Notes: generated by a model from the sequence alone, not told the origin. A stretch of DNA of 64,000 nucleotides from Paramecium tetraurelia (GCF_000165425.1 NW_001799133.1:391406-455405); one strand, 5' to 3'; counted from the first letter of the stretch, positions 37,325-50,849 are shown. Numbers and translations are program-made.

Positions 37325-38633
37325 ATGGCTAGCACGTGTTGGTAAACTAATAAAAATCAGGCTGAATATCAAATATATCAATAGCAAGCTTAAACTAAGG
37401 CTTAAGCTCAGATTTAATATTTTGTGTTCTAAGACTTATAATATGTTATCAATTTACTCTATTAACTGAAAGCTGTTGCTTAACATTTTAAGAACTCTGA
37501 ACATACTATGGTTAAACTGTGTAATAACAAGTTGATGTTATAGTTAAATATATCATACGGAATACATTTTGATTAATTATAACAATTTCAGAAGGATTAA
37601 ACAAACTTAAACTTTTTAATAGCATAAAGAAATACTGCAAAAGGGATACTTGAGTCCATTATTGGAAAAATGAATCATGATGAGTAGAAATTATTAAAAG
37701 AGTAATTAGAATTTATTGAAGATTACAAAACTAATTGTTTAGGATCGCAATGTAATTTGAAGCAGTATTCATTAAAAAACACAAATTTGACTCCCTAATT
37801 CAATGAGTAAGTATTGCAATAATTAATTCATTCAATCTAATAAGTTGATAATTAAGTAACTCACATAAAAGAAAATACTAATTCTAGCTTTTCATTGGAA
37901 TAAATTGAAAGAACAGCATAGTACATTATTTTTTTATCATTTTAGATAGTATGAAAGAAAAACATAAGATTAATTGAATCTCAATTTTCCAAATGTGAAT
38001 AGTTCTTCTTACAATATGCATGATAATCAATTTCCTTAAGGAGATAAACAAAATATAAGAAATTGCAACAATACTTTTAATTTTAATTAAACTACTTAAT
38101 AGAATTAATTAAATAATTAAAAACCTTATTCTCCTTATCCTGATTTAATAAATTCTAATGGTATCACTGATTTTTAGAACTAATCATTAGAATATGTCTT
38201 ATGCTATTTTGAATAATCTAACTTGAACAAAAATACAATATTATAATAAATCTATAATCATTACGAAAGCTGTAGAAATCACGTATTTAATCAACTATAA
38301 AAATATATTAATTACAATTTATTATTGGATTATTAAGAATAAGGACACTTAAGAGAATAGTTCAAATTTTTTTAGATCTTTAAGATTTATAATGATTATT
38401 TGCAATAAACAAACTAGAATTAGACCAAACAATTAGCATAGTTCTTGGAATCTTACTCATATAAATATTAGCATTATAACGAATTCATTAATTATTACAA
38501 CCAGTCACAAAATATAATAAATTCAAAGAACAAATATACATATCATAATAATAATCAAACCATTGTGGATTTTTAATATTGTCATGATCTCTATTAAAAG
38601 TTTTTACTTGTATTTTAGTATCAAAAAAGATGA
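37325..38633 (+). CDS. Gln/Asn-rich protein of unknown function, 427 aa
   Basis: One 25-nt intron near 37922. Very rich in TAA/TAG glutamines, so absent from any standard-code scan. The N-terminal 200 residues contain long helical segments (LQYVINLLYQLKAVAQHFKN, IIGKMNHDEQKLLKEQLEFI). A disordered Asn/Gln/Pro middle follows, then a second helical part rich in Tyr. No signal, span or motif recognised. Confidence 0.72.
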
Positions 38634-39573
38634 TTTATACATATCTATATCAAATATTATATAAAAATTCAAAAAGTTATTTATTATATACCTGAGGTAT
38701 TTTGAGTTATTTTAAATAAATTAATAATTATTCTGTTTGAATTTGAGGAACTTAATTAATTTGGGTTTTAATATTTGATAGGCATATGGATTTTTGAACT
38801 CTAAAATTAATTATTTGATTCAAATGAAATCCAGAATAATCAATACAAAATGTTAATGATAAGGTTTATTCGAAATATTATATAAGAATGAAAAAGTTCC
38901 GAATTTAACTAAAAAGATCAGTATTTTTTCAGATCAAATATTTCAAGACCCATAAACAGTTGAGAATCGATCTAAATTAATAAGATGATAAGTTTATCAT
39001 CCATCTCAATCAATCTCCATCTTAGTCTGAGATTCATCCAAACTCTGAATACATATCCTTTTCTTTATTTAAGAAAGATTAATTTTTGTTTAATGTAAAT
39101 AATAAAATCCATCTAATAAATAAATACATCTCTCATAATATAACCCAATAATTTTTAGGTAGATATTATAATTTAATGATGTAGAAGTTTTTACTTTACT
39201 GTATATATTTGATGGGGTATTAACTTCTAAGTTAATATCAATGGATTTGAAACCATATCAAAATAAATAAATTATTCTTGAAGTTATAAAACTTCTATAT
39301 TAGGTTTGATAGATTAAAAGAAAATATTTCTATTAATATAATATAGGGAGGTCATCCAAACACTGTCTCCTCTTTGAATATTATATATTTTATATGCACA
39401 AGTTGAACTATTTTCAAGTTTAAATTAATAAATCTACTCAAAATATACTGTTTAATTTTTGGCTATTATTAGAAGAGAGAAATACAATCAACAATTTTGA
39501 ATAGTAATTCGTAATAGCTTAGAAATATATTAGATTTTAAATGGTAATAAATTATTTACATAAATAATCTTAT
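38634..39573. other. AT-rich intergenic between convergent genes
   Basis: About 940 bases. I found only short frames without character on either strand. Confidence 0.5.
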
Positions 39574-40796
39574 TCATCTATCATTATTAACTTGCATCTT
39601 ATGTATTACAACTAGAGGTTAATTCTGACGAACTTTTCTATATTCAAGGTAGTTTTAATAATAATCAAAATCCTCCTTTTTGACTTTTTCATCTTATGCT
39701 TCTTTAAATTAATATAATGCAAATTAGCCTTCATATTCGCCTTCTAATACTTAAATTAGTGAATTTGAGTTATTCCTGTTGACATTATGGATCAAAACTA
39801 CAAATTCAACATTTGAGGATAAATATAAAGTTTCTAGTGAGATAAACTTTTTAAATGTCATTATTTACTTAGCTTGTCTCATTTCCTGGATTTTAAGTTC
39901 TTGAAATTTCAGTTTCTATGTATTGATTATTATTATTTATAGTATCATTGATGCTCTCTATTACTAATTCTTACAATTCTTTTTTAAATATAGCTTTCTT
40001 TTATTCATCTTTGATAAACTAATTCATTAAAATTGTTGATACTTATAATTAAGTTTAGTCTTTAATGGCCGAACTCTCATTGAATGTGGAATTATAGTTT
40101 GTTCTGTCGATATTAATATTTTCGAGGATAGACTCAGTCTAATTGTGATTTGAAAATTCTTCCTTCTTGATATCTTCATAAAATTATTATTATACTTTGA
40201 TTATTATTTGTGTTGATGATAATTTTAATTTTTTTACAAGGAATTTTAAAATTCTTCAAATTCTAATATTATTCTTGGTTATTGTTAAGAGATTGTATGG
40301 TTTCATTCTAAATTTCACATAGTTTTTAAAAATTTAAAGTAAATTATTATACTTATTCAATTTAGTATATATTTTTATGGGTATCGATAATTTAATCTTT
40401 TGTCAAGCATTTATTTAATCGAATTTAAAATAATTCTTCCAAACGATTAAAATATTAATTCTTTTAAGGGTTTAACAGATAAAAAATGATTTAATAGAGA
40501 GTCCAAAATTCAATTGTTTATAAAATTCTTTTCCCACAAAATGTTGTTTGATAAGGAATTTACATTGGAAATTCAATGTGCTTAAGCAATGGACTAGTGA
40601 TATCAAAAACATAATCCATTAATCCATCAATTGTCGATTATGATTAATGCTGTGTTAACAAGCATATTTTCTTTTTAAGATATTCAACAATATTATCAAA
40701 TTCATCTCTGAAACTTAATTGTCTTTTTTCATAGGATAACATTCCTCTTTAATGGACGTTCCTGGGGGCAGTCTTCTAATCTGATTTAGAATACAT
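39574..40796 (-). CDS. Hypothetical coiled-coil-containing protein, 392 aa
   Basis: Reconstructed on the minus strand from ATG 40796 with two 22-nt introns, both ending AAG rather than TAG. The total closes exactly in frame. The N-terminal part is helical (RQLSFRDEFDNIVEYLKKKI, SPLLKHIEFPMQIPYQTTFC), the middle is acidic and Asn-rich, and the C-terminal part is charged (LEGEYEGQFALYQFKEAQDE). No family recognised. It is followed 46 bases upstream by another coiled-coil gene on the same strand. Confidence 0.62.
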
Positions 40797-40842
40797 AATA
40801 TTATTTTATAAATTCTTATAAATTATTTAATATCAATTATAC

Positions 40843-41638
40843 TCATTTCGATTAGATTATTGATTTACTAAGATGACTTTGATGAATATCATAGCTTGGT
40901 TGAGTTTATATAATAGATTTTTGAAGTGTATCTAATATTGATGGTTTTGCTTGGTTTGTTTAAAGCACTTATTGCTATTATTGGAATTAGTTTAACAGCA
41001 TTTGATATTTCTAATTCAATTCATTATATGATTATTATTTTTCATGAAGTTGCTACTCTAAACTTTTTATTTATCTTCTTTATTATTCTATGGTTAATCT
41101 TAATTCATCACTATTTTATGAAACGTCCTCATCCTGTATTATTATTCCAGAATTTGTTTAGAGTTTTAATTTAGTAATTAGTTTTGATTTATCTAAATCC
41201 AATTATACGATTGTTTCATACTAATTGCAAATTATTTTCACTAGTTCTTCAGTGTATTGATTGCTGTTCTTAAAATCTACTTCTAACTTTTTTTTCAAAT
41301 TGTTAATTTACTCTTAGAAATTAGGAGCACTAAATTCCCTCTTGTTGAACGAGGCAAAATTTTAGCATTTATTCCTTAACAAATATTATTACTTGATACC
41401 TCTCATATTCCAAATCATCATTAAGCACCTCATTCTTATAAATAAGATCGTCACACATATTCCTTAATTCATTAACTGTGGTTTAAAGTTACAATATCTT
41501 ATCCTCATAATTTATGTTCTATTCATTATTCCCCAGAGCAACTTGCCTTGATTCCAAAAGAGTTTTTATTTGAAATTTCAAATTCATGTTTTCCAACTTC
41601 AAAGTATTAATTTCTCCTTGCAAGGTTATTTTATCCAT
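40843..41638 (-). CDS. Coiled-coil protein, 256 aa
   Basis: MDKITLQGEINTLKLENMNL begins an almost continuous heptad-like coiled coil, with one 25-nt intron ending AAG, and ends Gln-rich then SYDIHQSHLSKSIIQSK. The plus strand here has a long open frame that would encode a hydrophobic protein (40926-41174). That frame is the shadow of this gene: it lacks a start and ends in mid-air, while the minus frame has start, stop and a splice site. Confidence 0.75.
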
Positions 41639-42220
41639 AATAAGAAATATCAAATAAATAAATATATAAAAATAAATTTTGTATTTTTAATTACACCTCA
41701 CTTTGAATCCATATCTATTTCTTGAGAATTTATTTAAATTCTATTTCTCTAATATGATGTTCAAATAGTATTATTCTGGTTTCATTAATTAAAACAGGAT
41801 TGCTTCTCTTTTCTGAAAAATAACATATATTTACAAATAATTGATCAATAGAATGCCTAAAGAATTTAATAATTTTACTGAATATTAAGTTCATTTTTGT
41901 TCTGAAGTAGCTTATTAACATATTAATTGATTTCTTTGAATCTAATATCAATTCAGAAAGTCTGTAAATAATTAAAAAGGAAGGAATTTATTAAATTAAG
42001 AATTCATTAGATAAAATGATAAATAATATTTTCAAGATTATGTGCGTATATCTCTTTTTGTATAATATTTAAGTCTAGATATATAATATCTTATTAAAGT
42101 ACTGCAATAAAACTAACAATACGCCTTGATTTTGAACAATTTAGATATATAAAGCATTTTAAAATAAACTTTATAAAACATAACTCTTTATTTCATTTTT
42201 TAATGAATTAAGTAATCAAA
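41639..42220. other. AT-rich intergenic
   Basis: About 580 bases. A minus-strand open stretch (around 41730-41951) reads MILDSKKSINMLISYFRTKM onward, but it has no defined ends in ciliate code and overlaps the next promoter. I treat it as unproven. Confidence 0.45.
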
Positions 42221-43870
42221 TCAAAATTAATTTTTCTTATTAACCATTTTTTCTTTAAAAGATTATTAATTCAAGAATATTCTGTATATTTAATTTTATT
42301 TCTCCAAATTTGTTAGTTCTATATTTTGAGGGGATTATCCTAATGATTTCTTTTTTTAAGAGATGTCATACAAATCAATTGATTTGTTATTTGAATGTCT
42401 AGTTACTTCGGTAGTCAACATATTGTTTTTTCTTTTATTATGATTTGCACTTAAATTATTGCTCTCTAGAGAAATTTGAGGAGTTTGAACAAATAATTCT
42501 TTTAATTTAATTATCTAATTTTATATTTTCGCTTTAACATTTTATCCATGTTTTGCATACTCTTATAAATAGTAATCATCTTCTTTATCACCTAAGTCTT
42601 ATTCTAAAATGAACTATTTTGGATCAAACTGCTATTATAAATCATCTAGATCATCCCAATTAATATAGCTTGCATCCTTTTAAACAGTCTCATTTTTTTT
42701 TTATTTCATTCTGCATCTTTCAGTCAGATTTACCCTTGGAAAATGAATTTCTACAGTATGTCTTTCTTTTTTGACACTTTCAAATCTTGCATTTGGTTTT
42801 GGAAGCAAGAAAATTTTTCTTTCATAAAGTTTTTCTTGTGTTAGAATTTCACTATGTTCTTTAGAGTTAAATGGTTTACCAATTAATTACATTTTCCTTC
42901 TATATTATTTTGGATCTATTAAGCCCAAATAGTTATAGAATAAATCATTCTGTTCTGGAAAGGTTATTTAAGCAAGCTTGATAATAACCATTTAAAAATT
43001 TTCATATTTCAATTCCATTTAAGGATTTGCATTCTTTTTATATATTTCAACTAAATTAAATTTAGTAACTATAAAGTTTTACTTATGATTGAATTTAAAC
43101 TGATTTTTATGCTTATTTATAATTATATCCAATTTACCACCTAACTTAAGGATTAAATCATTAGTAATTTCTAAATCTATTATTTCAAAATCTTTGCAAA
43201 AAAACATAAACTTTTGTAAAATCATAATGTTAGACAATTATAACAGTTTTTCAAAGGTATTATATTTATTTGCTGTGATTGATTATTTTGAATAAAATTA
43301 AAAAATCTCTTTCAAATTTCCAATCATTTGCTTATCAAGTGGTTTTGGTTTAACAACTTCTTCTTGAATAGCTTATTATTCTACTATCTAAACAGTTTGT
43401 TATATATTTTGATTTTAGTTTTTATTGCCAATTTATAACATAACCTACTTATGTTTATCTATCTAATGGTGGGTAGTGTTGTCAGTATTCATGACAATTA
43501 ATTGAGGTGATAATTTCTCTTGATTTGCTGTTTAAATTTCGAATAAATCTTATTAAGAAAAGGGTTATTTATGATTCACCTTATTTAATATTTGTTTTCC
43601 ATCAAACTTTATATCATTCTCTTTGACATCAGCTTATGATAAATCACCTGAGCTAATCAAAATATTAGTAACATTTTCTTAATCTTACTAAATCGCCATA
43701 TTATGATTCTGAATATCAAATATATTTGCTTTGCTGCTTTGCCAGCTTTAAGTATTTTTAGAGTTTAATGATATTTGATTGGATTGCAAAGATGACTATT
43801 TTGGATTATTTTACTTTTATGGTTAAGTAAGGTGATTTATTATCATTGATTGCTCAATAATGTTTGTCAT
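42221..43870 (-). CDS. Large hypothetical protein, 549 aa, intronless
   Basis: Continuous frame of 550 codons in ciliate code. The first 170 residues are Gln/Asn/Ser-rich. A structured helical middle follows (SIDs of the type ANKYNTFEKLLQLSNIMILQ, QMVIIKLAQITFPEQNDLF, then YNYLGLIDPKQYRRKMQLI and GKPFN). An arrangement with helices followed by a DPxxYRRKM-type element recurs in ciliate proteins I cannot name. An acidic region (DWDD-type, DDLQQQFDPKQF) and a basic tail follow. No signal peptide or membrane span. Function unknown. Confidence 0.78.
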
Positions 43871-44336
43871 TAATAATATTTTTTGTTCATTAAATCAATT
43901 TATTCAATGCTTTCATAATGAATGCTAGGATGAATAATATATATAATAATTTATAAAGTTAAAGAATTATATGGGGTGCTTAATGACAAAAGTGTTTTAA
44001 GATCTAAAATGCAATTACAACATTATTAAGACCTAAAGGAAGCAAAAAATATACCAGTATATTTTATAGATGTATAGGCATGAATTTTTTAATAATTTCT
44101 CATAAGAGTATCAAGTGATAGTCCAATTAATAAACAGATTTATAAAAAATCTCATTTTAATCAAAAAAATAAATAATATGAAATAAAATGTAGGGAAACT
44201 GAATCCAACATCATAATTACATGAGAAAAAGGTAATCATTTGATTTCAGTAAGGTAACCTTTATTTTTTAACAAGTGAATGAATCAAACTTAAGATAATG
44301 TTAATAAAAATTAAATAACTAAATGAATACAAAAGT
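43871..44336. other. AT-rich intergenic between same-strand genes
   Basis: About 470 bases without coding or RNA signature. Confidence 0.5.
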
Positions 44337-45567
44337 TCATGTTTTTCGCATAGTATTAGTCTTTTTCAGAATCTCCTAACTATTTTCATATTACTTATCA
44401 ATCAATTCTAAATCTAAGCATTTTTTGCTTTAGTTTCTTTTGCTATTTTGGTCGCTAAAACTTTTAGCTCTCTAAATGTTATATAGATAAATTTAAATAC
44501 TGAACTAAGATACTCATATTTTATTTGGTTTTATTTATTATTGGAATTGTTGATATATTGTATATTTTAAGGGATGTTATTCTAATACAAGGACTTAGAA
44601 CCTGATCTTGTATTATCAGCAAAATAATTTTAGGGTTTTGTATTATTATTTGGTGTTTTGGAAATAGATTACTGCAACGGAATTTGAAACTCGAATCCTG
44701 CAAAGGAGTTTTTATTTTAACAAGATTAGGCTATATTTTGGGATCCTCCAATATTAAGGAGAACCTCTAAGTAAAAGATTGATTTTATACATACATTTAG
44801 TTGCTTATTAACTGTTCAAAAATGCAGAGGGTTCTTCAACAACAGTTGATAATCTTTATTCTTTAATTTTAATTTTTTTCATTTCAAGTTATTTAGAGTT
44901 TTTCATATTTTCTTTAGATCCTTATAGTTGTAATTGTTTAGAGGAAAGAGTGCATGGCTATGTAAATTGTTTTCTTTCAGTGTTATTTTTGGTGCTTTAA
45001 GGGAGCGAAATACCTTCCATATTTAGAGTAGCTTTTACACCTTATTGCCCCATTTTGTTGAAATTCTTAAAGACTTCTGTTGATGGTTCTGTTACCTAAT
45101 TTTCAGGTTCGAAGTATTATTGCATTTCTCGGTTGATACTCTCATAAGCACTATCAAATGGTGTACCTTAATAATTAACTATGGACATCTAAAATATGAA
45201 TAAATTAACCTTTTTGGGATTATTTAATTCATTTTGAAGGTTGTCGTTGTTGTAAATCTCTGTATCTTCGAACTTTCTGAGAAAGAAATCATCTGGCTCA
45301 GTTTTATGTACCATCTTTCGAATAGGAGAGATTGGCATTTGTTATGGTTTCTTGTTGGGTTTAGAGAAGTATTACAATATCTGTTATATGAGAATAGTCT
45401 AAGTATTATTAATAGGATGATACATTCTGATTTTGTTGTTTAGAATTCTATACTTGTAATTCCATGATTTAGGTAAACACTTTAGTCCAACTTTTAAGAG
45501 TCTTTTTAATTGACTTGATATCATTGGCTAATTGATCTCTAACTAAGACGCCTTGTTCATCCATCAT
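44337..45567 (-). CDS. Hypothetical disordered protein, 375 aa
   Basis: Four introns (25, 21, 28, 29 nt, all ending TAG) give an exact frame. The start is a double ATG at 45567. The N-terminal 60 residues are helical (RDQLANDIKSIKKTLKSWTK). The remainder is disordered, Gln/Asn/Ser-rich, with segments such as TEPDDFFLRKFEDTEIYNN and GTPFDSAYESINREMQQYF. A short basic helix closes the protein. It is divergent from the AGC kinase gene (101 bases between starts). Confidence 0.65.
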
Positions 45568-45668
45568 AGTTGTTATAATTAAATATATAAATATCGTTAA
45601 TGAAGAATTATGCATCACCCCAACTATAATAAAGTGGTAGAGGGAGTATTTAAGACAATCCTTATTAT

Positions 45669-48326
45669 ATGGAGTTAAAATCGAAAAAAAGTAATTCCAA
45701 AATAGCCAACACTGAAAGAACAAGCGGTAAAAACACTAAACAGGACTTGTTGGAATACTTCAAAAAAGAGCGAAATACTCTGACCTAAGTAACTAATAGT
45801 ATTAAAACGTAACTTCAATAAAATCGATCCATCGATAATTTGAATAGTCAGAAGAGTGAGCGATTCAAAACTCTCAATGCCCAATATCAGTAAATTCCCC
45901 TGTCTTTAGATCAGAGGCTACACACAGATGAAGGAAATAACATTAAACGATAGCTTATAAAGGGAAAGAATCTGTCCCTTGCCACAATTCAGATGGAATC
46001 AAAGTAGTAGAAGATAAATAGCAAACAAAGCAAAGTGAATCAAACACCATAAAGCGCTTATAAGATGCCAAAATCTACAGTAGATCAATATTTTCAAGAC
46101 ATGCAAATAAAAAGTGCAAAGCAATATAAAAATCATCCACAGATAGAATATCAGCAATATTTCAATATTAGGCCTAGCAAAACCTCATTGTTGCAAGAGT
46201 CTCAAGCATTAAAATAATCAATTGAACATATCTTGTCGAAAAATAAGGGAGATTCTAAAAAACATGTTAAGAGAGTTGACTCAACTGAGCCTCGTTCCAT
46301 CAATCAATCTACTCAATATAAGGGGGAATCCAGCAAAAAGATTAACAGAGCTGAAGAATCAAACCATTATGACCCCAAGAAGTAATTAAAAATTGTACTA
46401 TTTTATAAGAATTAAAAGTAATTTGTTTTTAATATTTAGATATAATTATTTATTTGATTACCAAAACAAAACAACTGATAACTTATATAATTACTTGATC
46501 CAACAAATAGGTTGCATCGAAAAATCATTTGCTAAGCAAGGTGGAGGCACAGGATCAACTGAGGAAGATCAAATTTAATAAGGTACATTCTATAATACTA
46601 GTATTAGAAATCAACAAAATATGTCAATTTTATTGTGTCTAAAAGAATGTCCCATATGATTATTATCTAAGTCTCCCAAATTTATCATTGCATGTGTTTT
46701 AAGGAATTACTCTACAATTATAACCATTAATTGCTTAGTCTGCTTCAGGCAAAAGAGTAAATTTGAAAGACTTTGCACTTGTAAAATGCATAGGAGTAGG
46801 TGGATTTTCGAGAGTTTATTTAGTGAGAAAGAGAGATAACGGGAAATTTTATGCACTTAAATTGATTGATAAAAGCTTTATCATGGAAAATCAAAAGGAA
46901 GTTATTGTTTAGAATGAAAGAGACATAATGGTTAAAATGGATAATTAATTCATCACTCCATTACATTTTGCATTTGAAACGAAATATTATATTGCCTTTG
47001 TTCTTGATTATTGTGCAGGGGGAGAATTATTCTTTCATTTAAGAAAACTTAAAAGATTGAGTGAGTAAGATGCCAAATATTACTTTGCTGAAATATGTAT
47101 AGGAATGGCATATCTACATGCTTAAAATATTGTTTATCGAGACATTAAACCTGAGAACATCTTATTGGATTTGCAAGGACATCTCTTACTTAGTGATTTT
47201 GGACTAAGCAAACCCAACATGTCTCCAGAAGATTTTGCTTATTCTTTTTGTGGATCCCCTGAATATATGGCTCCGGAGATGCTTCTAAAGAGCGGTCACA
47301 ACTATTTAGTTGATTGTTATTGCTTAGGAGCATTGCTCTATGAATTAGTTACAGGATTACCTCCATTCTATTCTCATAATACTCAAGAAATTTACAATTC
47401 AATCTTGACGGAACAAGTATTGTTTCCTCCCTATGTGTAAATATCGGACTTGTTAAAAGACTTGATTTATCAATTGCTTGAGAAGGACCCCTCATAGAGA
47501 ATAGGGTAGACCTAAGGAGTCATTGAAATCCTAACTCATCCTTGGTTTGCTGATGCGGATTTTGAAGCCATAGTTAATAAATCAATCAAGCCCCCATATA
47601 AACCAGAGCCCTTATAATATAACTTCGATGAGGAAGAGTTCAATAAAGGAGATGTAGAATTTAGAAAATAATACAATGCAAACTTGCAAAAAGAATATGT
47701 AACATTGCAATATTAATTTAGTATAATGATAATTTTGGTAATTACATCCTTCAAAACTTTTATTATTCCAGAGAAGATCTACCAGAATCACCAGAACACA
47801 AGTCAAAAAGATCAAATGTTATTGATTTAACTCAACTTCATTTTGAAGGTGTGCCTGAAGAATAGAGTTCTCCAGAAAGAGTTGGAGTATTCAATCTAAT
47901 TATTCAATAGGTTTATACAAATGATTTCAGAAGAGTATAAAAGTATTAAGGAAAATCAGATATTCAGGATTTTTTAAAAAGAAGTGATCAAAATAACAAT
48001 AAATCATCTTCTTTGATTTAATCTTCAAAAATAAGTCATGCTTATTCCAAAACTATGCAACAATAGCATTCGCATACTGATTTACAAGTAGTTCTTTTAT
48101 TAATCAAATCTAGACTCTTAGATTGATGATCGATTCTACTAAAATGTAACTCAGTTCTGAGAGAACACCCACTTTGCCTGAAAATTAAAGTTCAAAGTTC
48201 TAAAACAATCGAATTAAGACTGAACAAATCTCTTAGATGTTATATCCTAAAACAACTACCAATTATTAGTTTAATAAATAAACCAATCTATAGAAATTGT
48301 TTGGATCTGATAAAAGAAAAAAATGA
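45669..48326 (+). CDS. AGC-type protein kinase with long N-terminal extension and hydrophobic-motif tail
   Basis: 855 aa after introns of 22, 19, 23 and 26 nt; length closes exactly. Residues 1-250 are basic and disordered. A short globular segment around VPYDYYLSLPNLSLHVFQG, possibly PH-like, precedes the kinase domain: IGVGGFSRVYLVRKRDN, YALKLIDKS, CAGGELFFHLRK, VYRDIKPENILL, SDFGLSK, and the T-loop CGSPEYMAPEMLLK, then LVDCYCLGALLYELVTG. The C-tail reads NFDEEEFNKGDVEFRK and FGNYILQNFYYSRED, like the turn and hydrophobic motifs of AGC kinases, followed by 170 Ser/Gln-rich residues. AGC kinases act in PDK1-type signalling. The 19-nt intron at about 46584 links N-terminus and kinase and deserves proof. 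Confidence 0.88.
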
Positions 48327-48387
48327 ATTAATTTTGTTGAGTGATATATTGATTTTACAATTAATTTTAAGTTTACTTAATTTATTT

Positions 48388-50390
48388 ATGATATAAGTTC
48401 TTGATCAGAATGATAGAGAAATCTACAAATATCGATTGTTACAAGGAGAAAATAGGTTTGGAAGTGATCCAAAACAATGTAAATACCTAATCCGAAATGT
48501 TCAAGGTGTTCTATTCTCTGTCGTAATATCTTCATTCTAGAAATTTAGGCTTTACTTAATAACGATGTGTACTTCACCCATTTCAGTAATACAGATTAAG
48601 TTTTGAAAGAATCAACCTTGAAATAAGATTAAAAAGTAGAGATTCCCAAAAACTTCATAATTGAGATGGTCCCACTCAGAAATTATTATTTTTAAAACTT
48701 TAAGTTCAAATTACTTAACTCCATCGAAACAATTTAGTAAAATATCTAATGCACATTACAAACAACTTAAATCTTAGAGGATTTTAGTGGTACAATGGCA
48801 TTAGATGATATCCTGGATATTCCGTAATAAGTTGCCCCTAAGGTTTAAACCACTTAATAAATATCCACCACTTAAGTACTTAGTTCCTAAGACCCAGTCG
48901 TAACTTCTACTTTAATTTTAGATGAGGTAGATTAATCGACATTATCAAGCTTAAATGAATTAATTTCATAGTATTCAGGAATAAATTCTATGGTGAAATC
49001 AAATCACCTTTCCACTAATGACGCATAAACCTAAACAGAAATCATAGAGGCAGAACCTTAATTACAGAAAACTCGAACCTTATTTAGTGATCTTTTTAAA
49101 ACTAAAAGACAAACTTCTTAAATCTCATAGTAGATTTATTAACATCCTTAATAGCCTACACTTATTGACTAAACAATGATTGATTCTCAAATGTAAAGTA
49201 TTGATCAAAATTAAAATCATGACTCCTAATTTGTGAACAAGAAAGCCGAAATTAAAGGTACTATGATTGACGATGATTTAAATAAAGCATTTTCTTCATC
49301 ACAAAATAAAAGTGTTGATAAGTTAGAATAATCTTAAATCAAACGTTTTAATAGTATTCAATCAGATAATGTATAAATAACATAGTCTAAATAAGAAAAT
49401 AATAATTCAAAAATTGAACTAAATGATCTATTTGGTAGTTTACCTGAAATGCCAAATTAATAAATTTAACAACAATAAACAATTAAAAAGTTTCCCTAAC
49501 CTAAGTCAAACATTTTAAATACTCGATATGATGATTCTTAAGATGATAAAAATAATTAATAATAAGATTAAACTCCTATTAAAGTTAAAAATTAAAAATT
49601 AAAATAAACATCTTCCATTGAGAAATAAGGAAAAAAGCAAACCAAAGGGGATTTGAAGAAAGTGGCATTGCTCAAAAAAATAACAGATGAAATTTCTGAT
49701 GAAACCTCAGAAGAATCGAATTAATCAAAATAGTAGATAAGACATACTAATTCTATTGAATTGCCTGCTACTAAAATATTTTAGTAAAATGATTCTAAAA
49801 ATAATAAAAAGTTAGGAAATAAAAAAAACCAATAAAAGAAAGTTAAAAATGTTCAATTAATAGCCTTTAGTGGATTTTAGCCCAATGAAATACCACAAGC
49901 AAATGATTTAAAAAAACTAGGTTTAGAAATAGTGAACAATCAATTAGAGAAATTTGATTTGTTAGTTTTGAACAATCCTCCTAAAAGAACATTCAAATTT
50001 CTAAGTGCCTTGCTGCTTGGGGCTGAAATAGTAACACTGGATTGGTTGACTAACTCACTTAAATAAGGAAAGGCTATTTAAAAGTTCCATGATTATGTTC
50101 CCAATAGTGATGAATTTTAAAACTCTTTCGGATTAAGCATTGAACAAATTGTTCAAAGCAGGGATACTTATTTTGAAACTAACAAGAATCTAGTAAAAAT
50201 CTTTGATGGGAAATATCATGTTAAAGCAGATGTAACACCATCAAAAGCTGAAATTGAGTATCTTATAAAATTAGGAGGTGGAGAGGTACTACAGAAACCT
50301 GGGAGAAATGTCATAACCATATGTGATACCAAAGTAGGCAATTCAATGCCATCAGATTTCATATTAGATGGATGCATGTTTCAATCATGA
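48388..50390 (+). CDS. BRCT-pair protein with possible N-terminal FHA region, DNA-damage-mediator-like
   Basis: 655 aa, with one candidate 35-nt intron. The C-terminus has two BRCT units: NVQLIAFSGFQPNEIPQAND with LEIVNNQLEKFDLLVLNN and GAEIVTLDWLTNSLKQGKAI, then YHVKADVTPSKAEIEYLIKL followed by GGGEVL and NVITICDTK. The N-terminus, with GENRFGSDPKQCKYLIRN, resembles the start of an FHA fold but lacks the usual SRxH, so this is only a possibility. The middle is disordered and dense in SQ and TQ, though Gln is abundant everywhere here. Order FHA, linker, tandem BRCT is that of MDC1, which reads phosphorylated H2A.X (family knowledge). Confidence 0.82.
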
Positions 50391-50532
50391 GAGTGTGTTT
50401 TTGAAACTTTTTATCACATTTTTTGTTAGTACATTATGTATTATTACAATTATTAATAAAAGGCTTAAGTGTATTTAAAATATTGAAACTGATTTTAAGA
50501 TTCGGTTAGATTAATTTCAGGATATTAATATT

Positions 50533-50849
50533 TCATTATAAATGCTCCATCCAATCTTTTGAACCATTTATCCAACGTTCCTTATCACAAGTTGTATTCA
50601 AACTATTATTTCTGTACATTGTGGCCATTAATAAGTGCTGAAATGCATTATATCTTTACATCAGTGAATTTTCCATCATGATTGCTCTCCTTAGGAACTG
50701 GGATGTAGGACTGTTTGCTGCCAATCAATTACCCATGAGTTTTATAGAATTGCTTTGCATGAAGTTTCATAAATTCTAATGGGATTGTAAGTAAATTTAG
50801 TACCTTCATCTGAGAGTTCTTAAGTGTTAGTTTATTAATTAGTGCTCAT
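50533..50849 (-). CDS. Small conserved-looking protein, 88 aa
   Basis: Two introns (28 and 22 nt) are needed and give an exact frame: MSTNQQTNTQELSDEEFMKL, then HAKQFYKTHGQLIGSKQ, HDGKFTDHLLMATMYRNN and KERWINGSKDWMEHLQ. There is no presequence or span. Density of non-AT-rich codons suggests selection. I do not recognise it. Confidence 0.65.

Noticed and set aside
40926-41174. Hydrophobic 82-codon plus-strand frame that looks like a membrane protein
   Set aside because: It is antisense to a complete coiled-coil gene with start, splice site and stop (40843-41638). Antisense of Gln/Lys-rich AT-rich codons naturally reads as Leu/Ile/Phe.
41730-41951. Minus-strand frame MILDSKK...
   Set aside because: In ciliate code it has no clear boundaries and runs into the neighbouring promoter and gene. 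Such long TGA-free stretches occur by chance at this AT content.
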